Source of the DNA: an uncultured Prevotella sp.
Lineage (GTDB): Bacteria > Bacteroidota > Bacteroidia > Bacteroidales > Bacteroidaceae
DNA: 64,000 bases
Direction: 5' to 3'
Assembly (NCBI GenBank): GCA_946405145.1
Contig: CAMJGE010000010.1
Location: forward strand, 1-64,000
In this document: in pieces, positions 1-9,095 of the stretch
Numbering within the stretch: position 1 is the stretch's first letter
Layout of the letters: each line of letters begins with the position of its first letter
Position numbers and translations under genes: made by a program
The notes under the pieces: generated by a model
Told to the model about the DNA's origin: nothing
Seen by the model: only the letters and a program-made list of their open reading frames with translations
Database searches by the model: none

Positions 1-51
1 GTGACCTCCTGCGTGACAGGCAGGCATTCTAACCTACTGAACTAACGCACC
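1..51 (-). tRNA. tRNA-Asp(GTC), 3' part cut by window edge
   Basis: This is the third unit of a tandem array read on the minus strand. The visible part runs from the 5' acceptor base at 51 through the D arm and the anticodon stem-loop (GTC anticodon). The T arm and the 3' acceptor strand lie outside the window. The visible bases are identical to the two complete copies upstream. Confidence 0.9.
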
Positions 52-77
52 TTTTCATGCGTAATTAAAAAAGGTTG

Positions 78-151
78 CGGTGCGTACGAGATTCGAACTC
101 GTGACCTCCTGCGTGACAGGCAGGCATTCTAACCTACTGAACTAACGCACC
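78..151 (-). tRNA. tRNA-Asp(GTC)
   Basis: A complete 74-nt cloverleaf on the minus strand. The 7-bp acceptor stem pairs GGTGCGT with ACGCACC, the discriminator is G, the anticodon loop carries GTC, and the T loop is TTCGAAT. CCA is not encoded; CAA follows the discriminator. It is identical to its neighbours and separated from them by identical 26-nt spacers, so the array repeats every 100 bp. Confidence 0.95.
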
Positions 152-177
152 TTTTCATGCGTAATTAAAAAAGGTTG

Positions 178-251
178 CGGTGCGTACGAGATTCGAACTC
201 GTGACCTCCTGCGTGACAGGCAGGCATTCTAACCTACTGAACTAACGCACC
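178..251 (-). tRNA. tRNA-Asp(GTC), first of the array
   Basis: Identical to the copy at 78-151 and the promoter-proximal unit. GTC anticodon, G discriminator, no encoded CCA. The sequence just upstream (above 251) no longer matches the 26-nt spacer and instead carries a Bacteroidetes-type promoter, so the array is transcribed from here leftwards. Confidence 0.95.
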
Positions 252-279
252 AGAAAGCACTCTTTCTTCTTAGCGGGTG

Positions 280-311
280 CAAAGGTAGAAATAAAATCCG
301 AAACTGCAAAA
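280..311 (-). promoter_or_regulatory. Promoter of the tRNA-Asp array
   Basis: On the minus strand a TACCTTTG -7 box (280-287) lies about 20 bp below a TTTTGC -33 box (306-311). This matches the Bacteroidetes primary sigma factor consensus. The -7 box is 28 bp upstream of the first tRNA. Confidence 0.7.
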
Positions 312-349
312 CTTTTTCTGTGTTTTTTTCGCCTCAGCCGCAAAAAACT

Positions 350-865
350 CTAAAATACGCGTTGCAACAGTACCGCATCACGATAATTCACGCCATCATA
401 TAGCCAGTCTTTGATGGTGGCAGAGGGTTCAAACCCCATCTTCCGGAACAGATGGATGGAGGCCTCGTTGGTCTTATCGATGAAAGCAAAGAGCTGATGG
501 AGATGCAACACGCCAAGGGCATATTGCGTGACAGCCTGAAGGGTACTGCTGCCATAGCCCTGTCGGCGGAAGGCATCAAGGATAATCAGTCCCACCTCTG
601 CCCTGCAGTTGCCGGGGTCGAAGTTTACCACATCCACGATACCCACCACGTCGTGCTGTTCGTTCTCGATCATCATCCTCACCTGACGATCCATATAGAT
701 ATCGTCGGAGGCATGCGCCACATAGTCGTGAAGGGCATAACGGGAGTAAGGCACATTCGTGGTACCCACATTCCAGAGTTTCACATCATTCTCGATCCTG
801 TAAAGCAGATCAAGATCCTCTGGCTCGATGGCACGCAGATGAACAGTAGGAAGACTTGAAATCAT
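350..865 (-). CDS. GNAT-family N-acetyltransferase
   Basis: A 171-residue cytoplasmic protein with the RimJ/RimL-like GNAT fold. The acetyl-CoA pyrophosphate loop is visible as RRQGYG near residues 100-105, after the beta-4 strand. The C-terminal half has the usual aromatic/hydrophobic pattern ending in a VNYRD motif. It would move an acetyl group from acetyl-CoA to an amine, but the acceptor (protein N-terminus, small amine or sugar) cannot be read from sequence. It is the last gene of a minus-strand operon and overlaps the glycosyltransferase upstream by 4 nt (ATGA), which fixes the start and suggests translational coupling. Confidence 0.85.
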   Translation of the reverse strand: MISSLPTVHLRAIEPEDLDLLYRIENDVKLWNVGTTNVPYSRYALHDYVAHASDDIYMDRQVRMMIENEQHDVVGIVDVVNFDPGNCRAEVGLIILDAFRRQGYGSSTLQAVTQYALGVLHLHQLFAFIDKTNEASIHLFRKMGFEPSATIKDWLYDGVNYRDAVLLQRVF

Positions 866-1698
866 AGATGCAGTTTTTTACGTAAGATATCAATCAAGGC
901 AATGGAAGCCCGGAAATAGATGGCCATCTTCACTGGTATCGTATAGACGAAGCTCAGATGACTGTAATGTTTCTGAAAGAATATCAGCATGGCCTGATAG
1001 AAGATGTGCACATAGCGATAATCCGACTTCAACGTTGACTTACCTTTATAATGGATGATGGAATACGGCAGATACCAGTTCTCCCACCCTCCTTTCAACA
1101 GACGATACGACAAATCGATATCCTCGCCATACATGAAGAAGTCTTCGTCGAGCAGTCCGACACTCTTCAATGCCTGATGGCGCAACAGGCAGAACGCCCC
1201 GCTCACCACCTCTATCCTGCAAGGCTGGTCCCACGGCAGATCACTCATATAGTAACGTCTGGTGAAACCCAGCATCTTCCGGGCAGCCACCCAAGGTGTG
1301 GGCACAGCCCGACGGGACTCTGGTGCCCTCGAACCATCCTCGTAACACATCATCACACCAGCGCCTCCTGCCTTCGGATGCTCATCCATAAAAGCAAGTA
1401 CGCCACGAAAGGTATCCTGACACACTACCGTATCGGGATTCAGCAGCAACACATAGTCGCCTTGTGCCTTTCGGATAGCCTGATTATTAGCCTTGGCAAA
1501 ACCAAGGTTCTCCAGATTCACGATCAGTTTTACCCACGGATATTCATTTCGGATGGTCTCCACGCTATCATCGTCGGAATGATTGTCAACCACAAACACC
1601 TCACCCTCGATTCCCTCAAGGGCTTTTTGCACGCTCTTAAGACATTCCTCCAGATAAGAACGCACGTTGTAGCTGACGATCACGACACTAAGCTTCAT
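862..1698 (-). CDS. Family 2 glycosyltransferase (rhamnosyltransferase-like)
   Basis: A 278-residue inverting GT-A enzyme. The N-terminus LSVVIVSYN, the nucleotide-binding VDNHSDD and the NPDT metal-binding motif (residues 87-90) are intact. A conserved YGEDIDLSYR segment near residue 195 holds the likely catalytic acids. The layout fits the WbbL/RfbN-like group that adds a deoxysugar during polysaccharide or LPS assembly, but the donor and acceptor are unknown. No membrane anchor is evident. It overlaps the genes on both sides by 4 nt, so it is translated within the engB-recR operon, although that operon holds no other sugar genes. Confidence 0.88.
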   Translation of the reverse strand: MKLSVVIVSYNVRSYLEECLKSVQKALEGIEGEVFVVDNHSDDDSVETIRNEYPWVKLIVNLENLGFAKANNQAIRKAQGDYVLLLNPDTVVCQDTFRGVLAFMDEHPKAGGAGVMMCYEDGSRAPESRRAVPTPWVAARKMLGFTRRYYMSDLPWDQPCRIEVVSGAFCLLRHQALKSVGLLDEDFFMYGEDIDLSYRLLKGGWENWYLPYSIIHYKGKSTLKSDYRYVHIFYQAMLIFFQKHYSHLSFVYTIPVKMAIYFRASIALIDILRKKLHL

Positions 1699-2114
1699 GC
1701 TTCCGTCTCGGCCTCACAACGGTTCATACTTGGATAGACAAACGGCAGGCATAATGCCAGGATGATACCCAGATAACCGAAGGTGGGGTTCATATATATA
1801 TAATATAATAAGGTGTCAGCCCATAAAGGCACCAGGAGGATCAGCAGTCTAAGAACGCCCCATTTTCTAAGAGCAACAGCCTTACCTGTCGTCAGTTCCT
1901 GGTGTATCTTCTCAAACTTGAACAAGCGCAATGCCAGAAAAGCGCAGCCCAGCGTCATCAGTTCCATCAGAAATGTCAGCAGAAATTCTGACTGCTTATC
2001 TGTGGCCAAAAGACCAGCCTCCAATACGTTGGTCTCATATAGACACACGATGGCAAGAGCCAGCACAATGCCCGCCACATAAATGGTCATCAATAGTTTC
2101 TTCGTCTCTTTCAT
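1695..2114 (-). CDS. Four-helix membrane protein, unknown function
   Basis: A 139-residue protein with four predicted transmembrane helices (about residues 8-30, 43-65, 85-105 and 110-130) joined by short Lys/Arg-rich loops. I recognise no catalytic or ligand-binding motif. Homologues next to recR are, as I recall, common in Bacteroidales. It overlaps recR by 4 nt upstream and the glycosyltransferase by 4 nt downstream. It is possibly a small envelope accessory protein; no function is assigned. Confidence 0.75.
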   Translation of the reverse strand: MKETKKLLMTIYVAGIVLALAIVCLYETNVLEAGLLATDKQSEFLLTFLMELMTLGCAFLALRLFKFEKIHQELTTGKAVALRKWGVLRLLILLVPLWADTLLYYIYMNPTFGYLGIILALCLPFVYPSMNRCEAETEA

Positions 2115-2734
2115 TTGTCTTTATCTTCAAACAATGTTCGGTTCATAATAGAGCGCCCAAGCGTCACCTCATCGGTATATTCCAGTTCATTACCTACGGC
2201 AATGCCTCGGGCAATCACGCTGATCTTCACGTCGTAGCCAGCCAGTTTACGATAGATATAGAAGTTGGTGGTGTCGCCCTCCATCGTCGGACTGAGCGCC
2301 AGAATCACCTCCTGGATATCTCCTTCCGCCACGCGTTTCACCAGCGAGTCGATCTCTATATCACCAGGACCGATACCATCCATCGGCGAGATAATACCTC
2401 CCAGCACATGATAGCGCCCATGATATTGCTGGGTGTTCTCAATCGCCATCACATCCTGCACACTCTCAACGACACAGACGGTCGTAGCATCCCTGCGCAT
2501 ATCAGAACAGATAGGACAAGTATCTGTATCGCTGATGTTATGACAGGTATGGCAGTATTTCACCTCACGCTTCAGCTGACTGACAGCCTCAGCAAACTGT
2601 TCCACATCCGACTCATCCTGACGGAGCATCCACAACACCAAGCGCAAGGCTGTCTTACGTCCGATGCCAGGTAACTTTGAAAATTCCGCCACCGCCTTTT
2701 CCAGCAGTTGTGAAGGGTATTGTTGTTGTATCAT
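2111..2734 (-). CDS. recR: Recombination mediator protein RecR
   Basis: A 207-residue protein with the full RecR layout. An N-terminal helix-hairpin-helix region contains the [10 protein letters not shown] motif (about residues 19-28). A C4 zinc finger (CHTC...CPIC, about 57-75) follows, then a Toprim domain beginning VVESVQD, and a C-terminal Walker-B-like region. With RecO it loads RecA onto SSB-coated gapped DNA. Length is normal (about 200). It overlaps both neighbours by 4 nt, downstream of an ABC-F gene. Confidence 0.97.
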   Translation of the reverse strand: MIQQQYPSQLLEKAVAEFSKLPGIGRKTALRLVLWMLRQDESDVEQFAEAVSQLKREVKYCHTCHNISDTDTCPICSDMRRDATTVCVVESVQDVMAIENTQQYHGRYHVLGGIISPMDGIGPGDIEIDSLVKRVAEGDIQEVILALSPTMEGDTTNFYIYRKLAGYDVKISVIARGIAVGNELEYTDEVTLGRSIMNRTLFEDKDK

Positions 2735-4530
2735 ATTTCTGAAAGTTCAAGCCAGCGCATCGATTTCTCGTCAAGTTCCTCGTTCAGCAGAGGCAAGCGC
2801 TTACTCATGTTCGTGATTTCCTCTACCGATATCGTACCGCCACAAAGGGCATCTTCTATCTGTTTCTTCTCTGCCTCAAGCGCTTCAATATCTATCTCCA
2901 GTTGCTCCATCTCACGTTTCTCCTTAAACGAGAGTTTGCGTTTGGGGCTAGGTTGGCTAGGTTGGCTAGGCTGGCTAGGGTTATTAGCCCGGGCCGATTG
3001 GCCCGGCTGACTAGTCTGAGCGGGCTCTTTTGCCTTGTTGAGCTGGCTCCATTGGCGATATTGCGTGTAGTTGCCAGGGAAGTCCTTGATCTCTCCATCG
3101 CCATTGAACACCAGCAGATGATCCACCACCTTATCCATAAAGTAGCGATCGTGACTCACCACAATCACACATCCGGGGAAATCCTGCAGATATTCCTCCA
3201 AGATCTGCAGCGTCACGATATCCAGATCGTTTGTAGGCTCATCGAGCACCAGAAAGTTGGGGTTTCTCATCAATACCGTACAGAGGTACAGTTTCCTGCG
3301 CTCACCGCCACTCAGTTTATACACATAGTTATGCTGCTGCTCGGGAGTGAAAAGGAAATACTGCAAGAACTGCGAGGCAGAAAAGTGCTTGCCTCCACCC
3401 ATATCGATATATTCCGCGATATCCTTCACCACGTCGATCACCTTCTGCTGCTCATCAAACTGCAGACCTTCTTGCGAGAAATAGCCGAAGCGCACGGTAT
3501 CGCCGATATCGAAACGTCCGCTATCAGGCGCCACCATTCCTAGCAGGAGTTTAATGAAGGTTGATTTCCCTGTACCGTTATTACCCACGATACCCATCTT
3601 CTCGAAGCGCGAGAAGTTATAATAAAAGTCCTTGAGAATGACTTTATCATCGAAAGCCTTCGATACATACTGACACTCGAATATCTTCGAACCGATATAG
3701 ACGTTACGCGACTTCAAGCGAATCTGGCGCTCCTCGATCCGTTGCTTGGCCACCTTCTCCAACTCGTAGAAAGCCTCCTCACGGTAACGGGCTTTATGAC
3801 CTCGAGCCTGAGGCATACGGCGCATCCACTCCAACTCAGTACGATACAGGTTGTTGGCACGAGCTATCTCCGCCCGCTTGTTGTCAAGCCGTTCCTGCCG
3901 TTTCTCTAGATAATAGCTGTAGTTACCGCGATAGATATAGATGGTCTGATCATCGAGCTCAAGAATAACCGAACATACCCGATCAAGGAAGAATCGGTCG
4001 TGCGTCACCATGAGCAAAGTCTTGTTGCCACGATTCAGATATCCCTCCAGCCACTCAATCATCTCCAAATCCAGATGGTTCGTTGGCTCATCGAGAATCA
4101 ACAGGTCAGGATCAGTAATCAGCACATTGGCGAGGGCTACACGCTTTTGCTGTCCACCGCTCAAATGTCCCATGGGCTGTTGCAGGTCGCGAATTTTCAA
4201 CTGGGTGAGAATCTGTTTGGCCTTCAGTACTTTCTCCTCTTCACCTTGATGATTGAAGCAAGCATCAAGTACACTTTCCGCAGGATCAAACACGGGCGAC
4301 TGCTCAAGCATTCCTACCCGCAGGTCACGACGGAAGATGATCTCGCCCGAATCGTAGCCCTCTTTGCCAGAGAGTACAGAAAGGAGCGTTGATTTGCCTG
4401 TGCCGTTCTTAGCGATCAGTCCCACCTTCTGCCCTTCGGCAATGGAGAAACTGATATTATCAAAAAGCACCAACGAACCGAACGACTTCGTCAGCTGCTG
4501 CACGTCTAAGTATGGAGTCTCCTTCGCCAT
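2731..4530 (-). CDS. ABC-F family ATPase, Uup-like
   Basis: A 599-residue soluble protein with two ABC ATPase domains and no transmembrane segments. First domain: Walker [10 protein letters not shown] (about residues 40-48), signature LSGGQQKR, Walker [13 protein letters not shown]. Second domain: GNNGTGKST, signature [18 protein letters not shown]. An arm/linker of about 80 residues joins them. The C-terminus (about 515-599) is a Ser-Pro-Gln linker plus a coiled coil, as in Uup. ABC-F proteins act at the ribosome or at branched DNA. The linker is coded by four 9-bp repeats (2946-2981). A structured 60-bp element sits between this gene and engB. Confidence 0.93.
   Translation of the reverse strand: MAKETPYLDVQQLTKSFGSLVLFDNISFSIAEGQKVGLIAKNGTGKSTLLSVLSGKEGYDSGEIIFRRDLRVGMLEQSPVFDPAESVLDACFNHQGEEEKVLKAKQILTQLKIRDLQQPMGHLSGGQQKRVALANVLITDPDLLILDEPTNHLDLEMIEWLEGYLNRGNKTLLMVTHDRFFLDRVCSVILELDDQTIYIYRGNYSYYLEKRQERLDNKRAEIARANNLYRTELEWMRRMPQARGHKARYREEAFYELEKVAKQRIEERQIRLKSRNVYIGSKIFECQYVSKAFDDKVILKDFYYNFSRFEKMGIVGNNGTGKSTFIKLLLGMVAPDSGRFDIGDTVRFGYFSQEGLQFDEQQKVIDVVKDIAEYIDMGGGKHFSASQFLQYFLFTPEQQHNYVYKLSGGERRKLYLCTVLMRNPNFLVLDEPTNDLDIVTLQILEEYLQDFPGCVIVVSHDRYFMDKVVDHLLVFNGDGEIKDFPGNYTQYRQWSQLNKAKEPAQTSQPGQSARANNPSQPSQPSQPSPKRKLSFKEKREMEQLEIDIEALEAEKKQIEDALCGGTISVEEITNMSKRLPLLNEELDEKSMRWLELSEI
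2946..2981 (-). repeat. 9-bp CCTAGY minisatellite (4 units) in the ABC-F linker
   Basis: Four head-to-tail 9-bp units on the minus strand with core CCTAGC, each coding a Pro-Ser-X tripeptide in the linker before the C-terminal coiled coil. The same core and period recur at 44910-44968 inside an unrelated helicase gene. Confidence 0.85.
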
Positions 4531-4542
4531 TCTTTAATTTTT

Positions 4543-4602
4543 GCAACGGACTACACGACTTAAGGACTCTTGAAAGAGTCGTTTTAGTCCTGTTGTCCGT
4601 TG
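4543..4602 (-). repeat. Structured intercistronic element, copy 1
   Basis: A 60-bp imperfect palindrome starting directly after the engB stop codon and ending 12 bp before the ABC-F start. Read with transcription, an outer stem CAACGGAC/GTCCGTTG encloses AGGACT, ACGACT, AGTCCT and AGTCGT arms whose pairings cross. There is no U-run, so it is not a simple terminator. A near-identical copy occurs at 37424-37484 in the same position between uxaB and uvrA. Confidence 0.8.
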
Positions 4603-5205
4603 TTAAATCATTGATTTATTTATTTGTTCGATATAATCAAGAATCTCATCGCGCCCTTGTTTCTTTTCAGAAGAAGTAACGAAAATAGGTGGCAGTTCCT
4701 CCCAAGTCTCACTCAGCACCTTCTTATAAGCCTCAACATTCTGAATCACCTTGGCGGCACTCAACTTGTCGGCCTTGGTAAACACGATGGCAAAGGGCAC
4801 ACTACTGGCACCCAGCCATTGGATGAAATCAAGATCCACCTTCTGCGCCTCCAACCGCACATCTACCAGCAGAAACACGTTCACAAGCTGTTCTCTCTGA
4901 AGGATATAGCCATTGATCATCTGCTCCAGTTTCTGAACTTCCTTCTTCGAGCGCTTGGCGAAACCATAACCTGGCAGATCCACCAGATACCACTCATTAT
5001 TAATGATAAAATGGTTGATGAGCAACGTCTTACCAGGCGTAGCAGAAGTCTTGGCAAGCTTCTTGTTGTTCGTCAGCATATTAATCAGACTCGACTTGCC
5101 CACATTCGAACGCCCAATAAAGGCATATTCAGGCTTCGTATCCTTTGGGCACATCGACTCCTGAGGCGCACTTAATGTAAATTCTGCTTTCTTTATTTCC
5201 ATCAC
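4603..5205 (-). CDS. engB: Ribosome biogenesis GTPase EngB (YihA/YsxC)
   Basis: A 200-residue TrmE-Era-EngA-like GTPase. G1 is GRSNVGKSS (about residues 32-40), the switch region contains the TPGKT motif, G3 is DLPGYGFA, G4 is FTKADK and G5 is the TSSEKKQG region. It acts in maturation of the large ribosomal subunit. Size is typical (about 200). Methionines at residues 1 and 2 are both possible starts. It is first in the minus-strand operon ending at 350. A TAATTTTG-like -7 box on the minus strand lies at 5222-5229, 16 bp from the start. Confidence 0.96.
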   Translation of the reverse strand: MMEIKKAEFTLSAPQESMCPKDTKPEYAFIGRSNVGKSSLINMLTNNKKLAKTSATPGKTLLINHFIINNEWYLVDLPGYGFAKRSKKEVQKLEQMINGYILQREQLVNVFLLVDVRLEAQKVDLDFIQWLGASSVPFAIVFTKADKLSAAKVIQNVEAYKKVLSETWEELPPIFVTSSEKKQGRDEILDYIEQINKSMI

Positions 5206-5248
5206 TTCCTTATTTTGGCTGCAAAATTACAAAAAAAATCCCAAATTA

Positions 5249-5280
5249 TTTGGAAGTTCCCGAAATAATACGTACCTTTG
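5249..5280 (+). promoter_or_regulatory. Promoter of rho
   Basis: A TTTG -33 box (5249-5252), a 20-bp spacer and a TACCTTTG -7 box (5273-5280) form a textbook Bacteroidetes promoter. Transcription should start near 5287 and leave a leader of about 80 nt. That leader contains a small hairpin, TGCTTC/GAAGCA, at 5299-5317. Rho is autoregulated in its leader in many bacteria, so the leader may have a role. Confidence 0.75.
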
Positions 5281-5366
5281 CATCGTTTTTCAAAACATTG
5301 CTTCCGTTCGAGAAGCATTTCAATCACATTTTTTCAATTTCAAGGTAGAGTTTATATACTATCATT

Positions 5367-7271
5367 ATGTATACAAAAGAAGAATTAGAATCTATGGAGA
5401 TACCCCAACTGATGGGTATCGCTAATGAATTAGGCGTACAGGTCTCACAAGACAGTGCCCTTGAGGACGTTATCTATGCCATCATCGACAAGGCAGCAGA
5501 GAATAGTGCTGCCGGCGAAGAAGCGCCAAAGAGAAAACGTACTCGAATTGCGAAGAAAGACACGAGTAAAGTCTATACTGTAAAAGGTGCCGATGGCGAG
5601 AATCTTGATTCAAAGTCAAATCGCACCAAGAAGGTTGAGCAGCCCTCACTCTTCAGCGACATGCCTGTTGCGGCTCCTGCCGAGGAGGCATCAGAGGCTG
5701 CTGCTGAGGCTCCAGCCCCTAAGCGTCGTGGCAGAAAGTCAAAGGCACAGCTCGAGGCAGAGGCTGCCGAAGCAGCTGAGGCAGAAGCCAAGGCAGCAGA
5801 AGAGGAAGCCCCCGAAGCCCCTGCCGAAGAGCAGGAGATTATGGAAGTGCCTGAAGCACAGGACTTCACTCCTGCTGATGCAGAAGATACTGGTGTCGAT
5901 GCAGACATCATGGAAAAGCTGCGTGAGAAGATGACCGCCCACAATAATCCAGAGCCGAAAGACGAGACGGATGAGGATGGTGTTTGGAGTGGTGACCCTG
6001 GTGATGGTACCGACTTCATCACGGTTGTCGATATCCCCATTGAGGACCAGAGTGCCATCCCTACCCTCGATATGTTCGATCGTCCCGTTGTTCAGCAGGA
6101 GGCAGAGCAGCCTGCCTTCGCCCGTAGTATAGAGACACCACGTTATGACTTCGCAGATATCATCACCGCCAATGGCGTCTTGGAGTGCCTGACCGACGGT
6201 TACGGATTCCTGCGCAGTTCTGACTACAACTATCTGTCGTCACCCGATGATGTGTATGTGTCACCACAGCAGATCAAGAAGTACGGTTTGAAGACTGGCG
6301 ATGTCGTTGACTGCACCGTTCGTCCGCCGCATGACAATGAGAAATACTTCGCCCTCTCAACGGTAAAGACCATTAATGGCCGTGTACCTTCAGAGGTGCG
6401 TGACCGTGTTGCTTTCGAGCACCTCACCCCACTCTTCCCTGAAGAGAAGTTCACTCTCTGTGGCGACCGCGCCACCACGAACCCCAGCGTTCGCATCGTC
6501 GATCTGTTCTCACCCATCGGAAAAGGTCAGCGTGCACTCATCGTGGCTCAGCCCAAGACTGGTAAGACGGTTCTGATGAAGGATATCGCCAACGCCATTG
6601 CTGCCAACCATCCCGAGGCTTATATCATGATGCTGCTCATCGATGAGCGACCTGAGGAGGTTACAGATATGGCTCGTACCGTTAACGCAGAGGTGATTGC
6701 CTCTACCTTCGATGAGCCAGCCGACCGCCACGTGAAGATTGCAGGTATCGTACTTGAGAAGGCTAAGCGTATGGTGGAGTGCGGACATGATGTCGTGATC
6801 TTCCTCGACTCTATTACCCGTCTGGCTCGTGCCTATAACACCGTTGCTCCTGCCTCTGGTAAGGTGCTCACCGGTGGTGTCGATGCCAATGCCCTGCAGA
6901 AGCCCAAGCGCTTCTTCGGTGCAGCCCGTAACATTGAGGGCGGCGGTTCACTCACGATCATCGCTACGGCATTGGTAGATACCGGTTCTAAGATGGATGA
7001 GGTGATCTTCGAGGAGTTCAAGGGTACTGGTAACTCAGAAATCCAGCTCAACCGCTCGCTCTCCAACAAGCGTATCTTCCCAGCCATCGACCTGGTACTG
7101 TCATCTACTCGTCGCGACGATCTGCTGCTTGATGAGACCACGCTCAATCGCATGTGGATCATCCGCAAGTTCATTGCCGAGATGACACCTGTTGAGGCGA
7201 TGAACACCATCCGCGACCGCCTTGTGAACACCCGCAGCAACGAGGAGTTCCTGATGTCGATGAACGGATAA
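5367..7271 (+). CDS. rho: Transcription termination factor Rho with long disordered insert
   Basis: A 634-residue hexameric RNA-dependent helicase, against about 420 in E. coli. The N-terminal helical domain occupies roughly residues 1-45. An acidic Ala/Glu/Pro-rich low-complexity insert (about 50-250) precedes the RNA-binding cold-shock domain (about 265-340). The ATPase domain has Walker A PKTGKT (about 393-398) and Walker B VVIFLDS, with the Q-loop and R-loop regions after it. Long inserts are usual for Bacteroidetes Rho; in Bacteroides thetaiotaomicron the insert has been reported to drive phase separation. Monocistronic, with its own promoter and an intrinsic terminator. Confidence 0.97.
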   Translation: MYTKEELESMEIPQLMGIANELGVQVSQDSALEDVIYAIIDKAAENSAAGEEAPKRKRTRIAKKDTSKVYTVKGADGENLDSKSNRTKKVEQPSLFSDMPVAAPAEEASEAAAEAPAPKRRGRKSKAQLEAEAAEAAEAEAKAAEEEAPEAPAEEQEIMEVPEAQDFTPADAEDTGVDADIMEKLREKMTAHNNPEPKDETDEDGVWSGDPGDGTDFITVVDIPIEDQSAIPTLDMFDRPVVQQEAEQPAFARSIETPRYDFADIITANGVLECLTDGYGFLRSSDYNYLSSPDDVYVSPQQIKKYGLKTGDVVDCTVRPPHDNEKYFALSTVKTINGRVPSEVRDRVAFEHLTPLFPEEKFTLCGDRATTNPSVRIVDLFSPIGKGQRALIVAQPKTGKTVLMKDIANAIAANHPEAYIMMLLIDERPEEVTDMARTVNAEVIASTFDEPADRHVKIAGIVLEKAKRMVECGHDVVIFLDSITRLARAYNTVAPASGKVLTGGVDANALQKPKRFFGAARNIEGGGSLTIIATALVDTGSKMDEVIFEEFKGTGNSEIQLNRSLSNKRIFPAIDLVLSSTRRDDLLLDETTLNRMWIIRKFIAEMTPVEAMNTIRDRLVNTRSNEEFLMSMNG

Positions 7272-7289
7272 ACACAATAAAGAACAACA

Positions 7290-7319
7290 AAAACTCCGAG
7301 CGTTGGCTCGGAGTTTTTA
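7290..7319 (+). terminator. Intrinsic terminator of rho
   Basis: Stem AACTCCGAG/CTCGGAGTT (7292-7300 with 7307-7315), loop CGTTGG, followed by a T-rich tail. It starts 20 bp after the rho stop codon. Confidence 0.9.
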
Positions 7320-7321
7320 TT

Positions 7322-7728
7322 TTCATAGGAATGTCTTACCCTGAATATGATTGAACAGTGTCGACAAAGTTTACATTTTACATATTAACATTTTTGGAAA
7401 AATGAGGTGCAATTAACGTATTGGATATATTATTAAAGCTAACTTCTGTATATTTCTGACATAGTAAAAAAACAAAAACGTTAAATTGTTAAGTTGTTAA
7501 CTTCGGTGTTTAAAAATGGGCCTTTTGTAAATTCTTTTCTTTCGTTTAAATAACAGTTTCGAAGGCACGTCAGGAGTCTGCCCTGGGCGGAGGGAGAAGG
7601 AGGCTTTGGCGGAGTATGAAAGACCCTCAGGCGGACGGCCTGAGGGAGATTTCTGACAAAGTGGCATGTAAAGGATTTTTATGGCATACCTAATACTGAG
7701 AAAATTGTGTCAACTTCCGACGAAAGAG
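7322..7728. other. Non-coding stretch with a GC-rich, hairpin-bearing island
   Basis: No credible gene. The first part (to about 7555) is AT-rich with repeats of GTTAA. Positions 7560-7670 switch abruptly to GC-rich, purine-biased sequence with a strong hairpin CCTCAGGC/GCCTGAGG near 7624-7646. It resembles dispersed intergenic elements of Prevotella-like genomes, but that is recollection, not a check. It could also be a small RNA; no clear promoter was seen. Confidence 0.4.
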
Positions 7729-7761
7729 ATTCCCCAGCCATTTCAGAAGTGGCTGGGGAAT
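7729..7761 (-). terminator. Terminator of the iorA-iorB-aminotransferase operon
   Basis: A 12-bp perfect stem ATTCCCCAGCCA/TGGCTGGGGAAT with a 9-nt loop, 29 bp past the aminotransferase stop. The minus-strand tail is only moderately U-rich. Confidence 0.75.
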
Positions 7762-7790
7762 TGCGTTTATTAGGGGTGTAATTGAAGATA

Positions 7791-9095
7791 TCAATTATTC
7801 GCCTCGAAGATTTTCATGCGCTCTTCCAGGAGATCGTATTGGTGATCTTCGATGAAGGAGGTACATACACGCAAGCCTTCCTGCTCTGAACCACAGGTGA
7901 TGAGGCAGATGGCTGACACACCGTAGTACATCAGCTCTAATGCCAGCTGACCTGAGGTCATGCCTGGATAGCCAATGGTAAAATAGAAACCATCGGCGAT
8001 GGGCTCATCGAGATCTTTGTCATAGACCACATAGAATTTATGACGGCAGAAGATCTCCTTCAGTTTTCTGGCACGTTCACCATAAACGTTGACCTCCTTG
8101 CGGAAGTCGTACTTACCCTCGTAGGCGGCTTTCAGCATGGCTGCCAAGGCATACTGGGCACTGTGGCTCGTACCCGAACTCAAGGCGTAAAGCATACGAG
8201 TGGAGAACACAGGACCGAACGGCAGTCCCTGATAACGCTCTGACAGGGCATCGAAATGACGATGGAACAGGGCATCGGAGATACAGGTGACACCGATACG
8301 CTCACCGGCATAGCTGAAGGCCTTAGAGCCACTGATGAGCAGCATGTAGTTGTCGGTATAGCGGGCTACGGTAGCCTGGTAAGGTGCCTCAAACGGTGTT
8401 GAAAGATCCTTACGGAAGTCCATGGCGAAATAAGCCAGATCTTCCATCACGATGGTATCGTATTTCGTAGCGAGCTCACCAATCACCTTCAGTTCCTCCT
8501 CACGCAGACAGATCCACGAGGGGTTGTTGGGATTGGAATACACGATGGCGCAGATGTTGCCCTGAGAGAGATAGCTCTCGAGTTTCGGACCCAGCTTCGC
8601 ACCACGATAGTCATATACATCGAAGGTCTGATACTTCACACCCATCACGTCGAGCTGCATCTTCTGAACAGGGAAGCCTGGGTCGATGAACAACACGGTA
8701 TCCTTCTGCTTATCGCGCTGCGAACAGGTGAGGAACGATGCGAAGGTGCCCTGCATCGAACCAGTCACAGGGATGCAGCCCTCGGGCTTGATATCGATAC
8801 CGATAAAGGCTTTTACAAACTGAGAGGCAGCCTCCTTTAATACCGGAATACCCTGAATATCGGGATAGCTATGGGCGATGCCATCCTGCAGCGCCTTGAC
8901 CTGCGCATCAACACCCACCTGAGCCGCAGGCAGACCTGGGATGCCCATCTCCATCTTAATGAACTCTACCCCACTCGCCTTCTCGGCCTTGGCTGCCACC
9001 TGCTTTACTTCACGGATCGTTGCCTTGGCAAAATCGGTGATGCCAAGTTCAGCCACGAGGCGGTCAACGATTTCTTTCTTAATTGGTGTCTCCAT
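7791..9095 (-). CDS. PLP-dependent class I/II aminotransferase
   Basis: A 434-residue fold-type I aminotransferase. Visible landmarks are GSMQGTFAS in the cofactor phosphate cup, YSNPNNPSW (the NPNNP motif), MEDLAYF, and ISGSKAFSYAGERIG, where Lys forms the Schiff base and Arg binds phosphate. It is translationally coupled to iorB, since its ATG overlaps the iorB stop by 1 nt. The operon suggests it makes aryl pyruvates (indole-, phenyl- or hydroxyphenylpyruvate) from aromatic amino acids, or runs the reverse reaction. This substrate is inferred from neighbours only. Confidence 0.88.
   Translation of the reverse strand: METPIKKEIVDRLVAELGITDFAKATIREVKQVAAKAEKASGVEFIKMEMGIPGLPAAQVGVDAQVKALQDGIAHSYPDIQGIPVLKEAASQFVKAFIGIDIKPEGCIPVTGSMQGTFASFLTCSQRDKQKDTVLFIDPGFPVQKMQLDVMGVKYQTFDVYDYRGAKLGPKLESYLSQGNICAIVYSNPNNPSWICLREEELKVIGELATKYDTIVMEDLAYFAMDFRKDLSTPFEAPYQATVARYTDNYMLLISGSKAFSYAGERIGVTCISDALFHRHFDALSERYQGLPFGPVFSTRMLYALSSGTSHSAQYALAAMLKAAYEGKYDFRKEVNVYGERARKLKEIFCRHKFYVVYDKDLDEPIADGFYFTIGYPGMTSGQLALELMYYGVSAICLITCGSEQEGLRVCTSFIEDHQYDLLEERMKIFEANN

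Noticed and set aside
1..251. Regular 100-bp direct repeats suggesting a CRISPR array
   Set aside because: The repeat unit folds as tRNA-Asp and the 'spacers' are identical to each other, so this is a tandem tRNA array.
1931..2674. 247-residue plus-strand ORF across the membrane-protein gene and recR
   Set aside because: It is antisense to two well-supported genes and has no recognisable domain.
4543..4602. Palindrome after engB as a simple Rho-independent terminator
   Set aside because: There is no U-run in the direction of transcription, and the near-identical copy at 37424-37484 points to a specific dispersed element.
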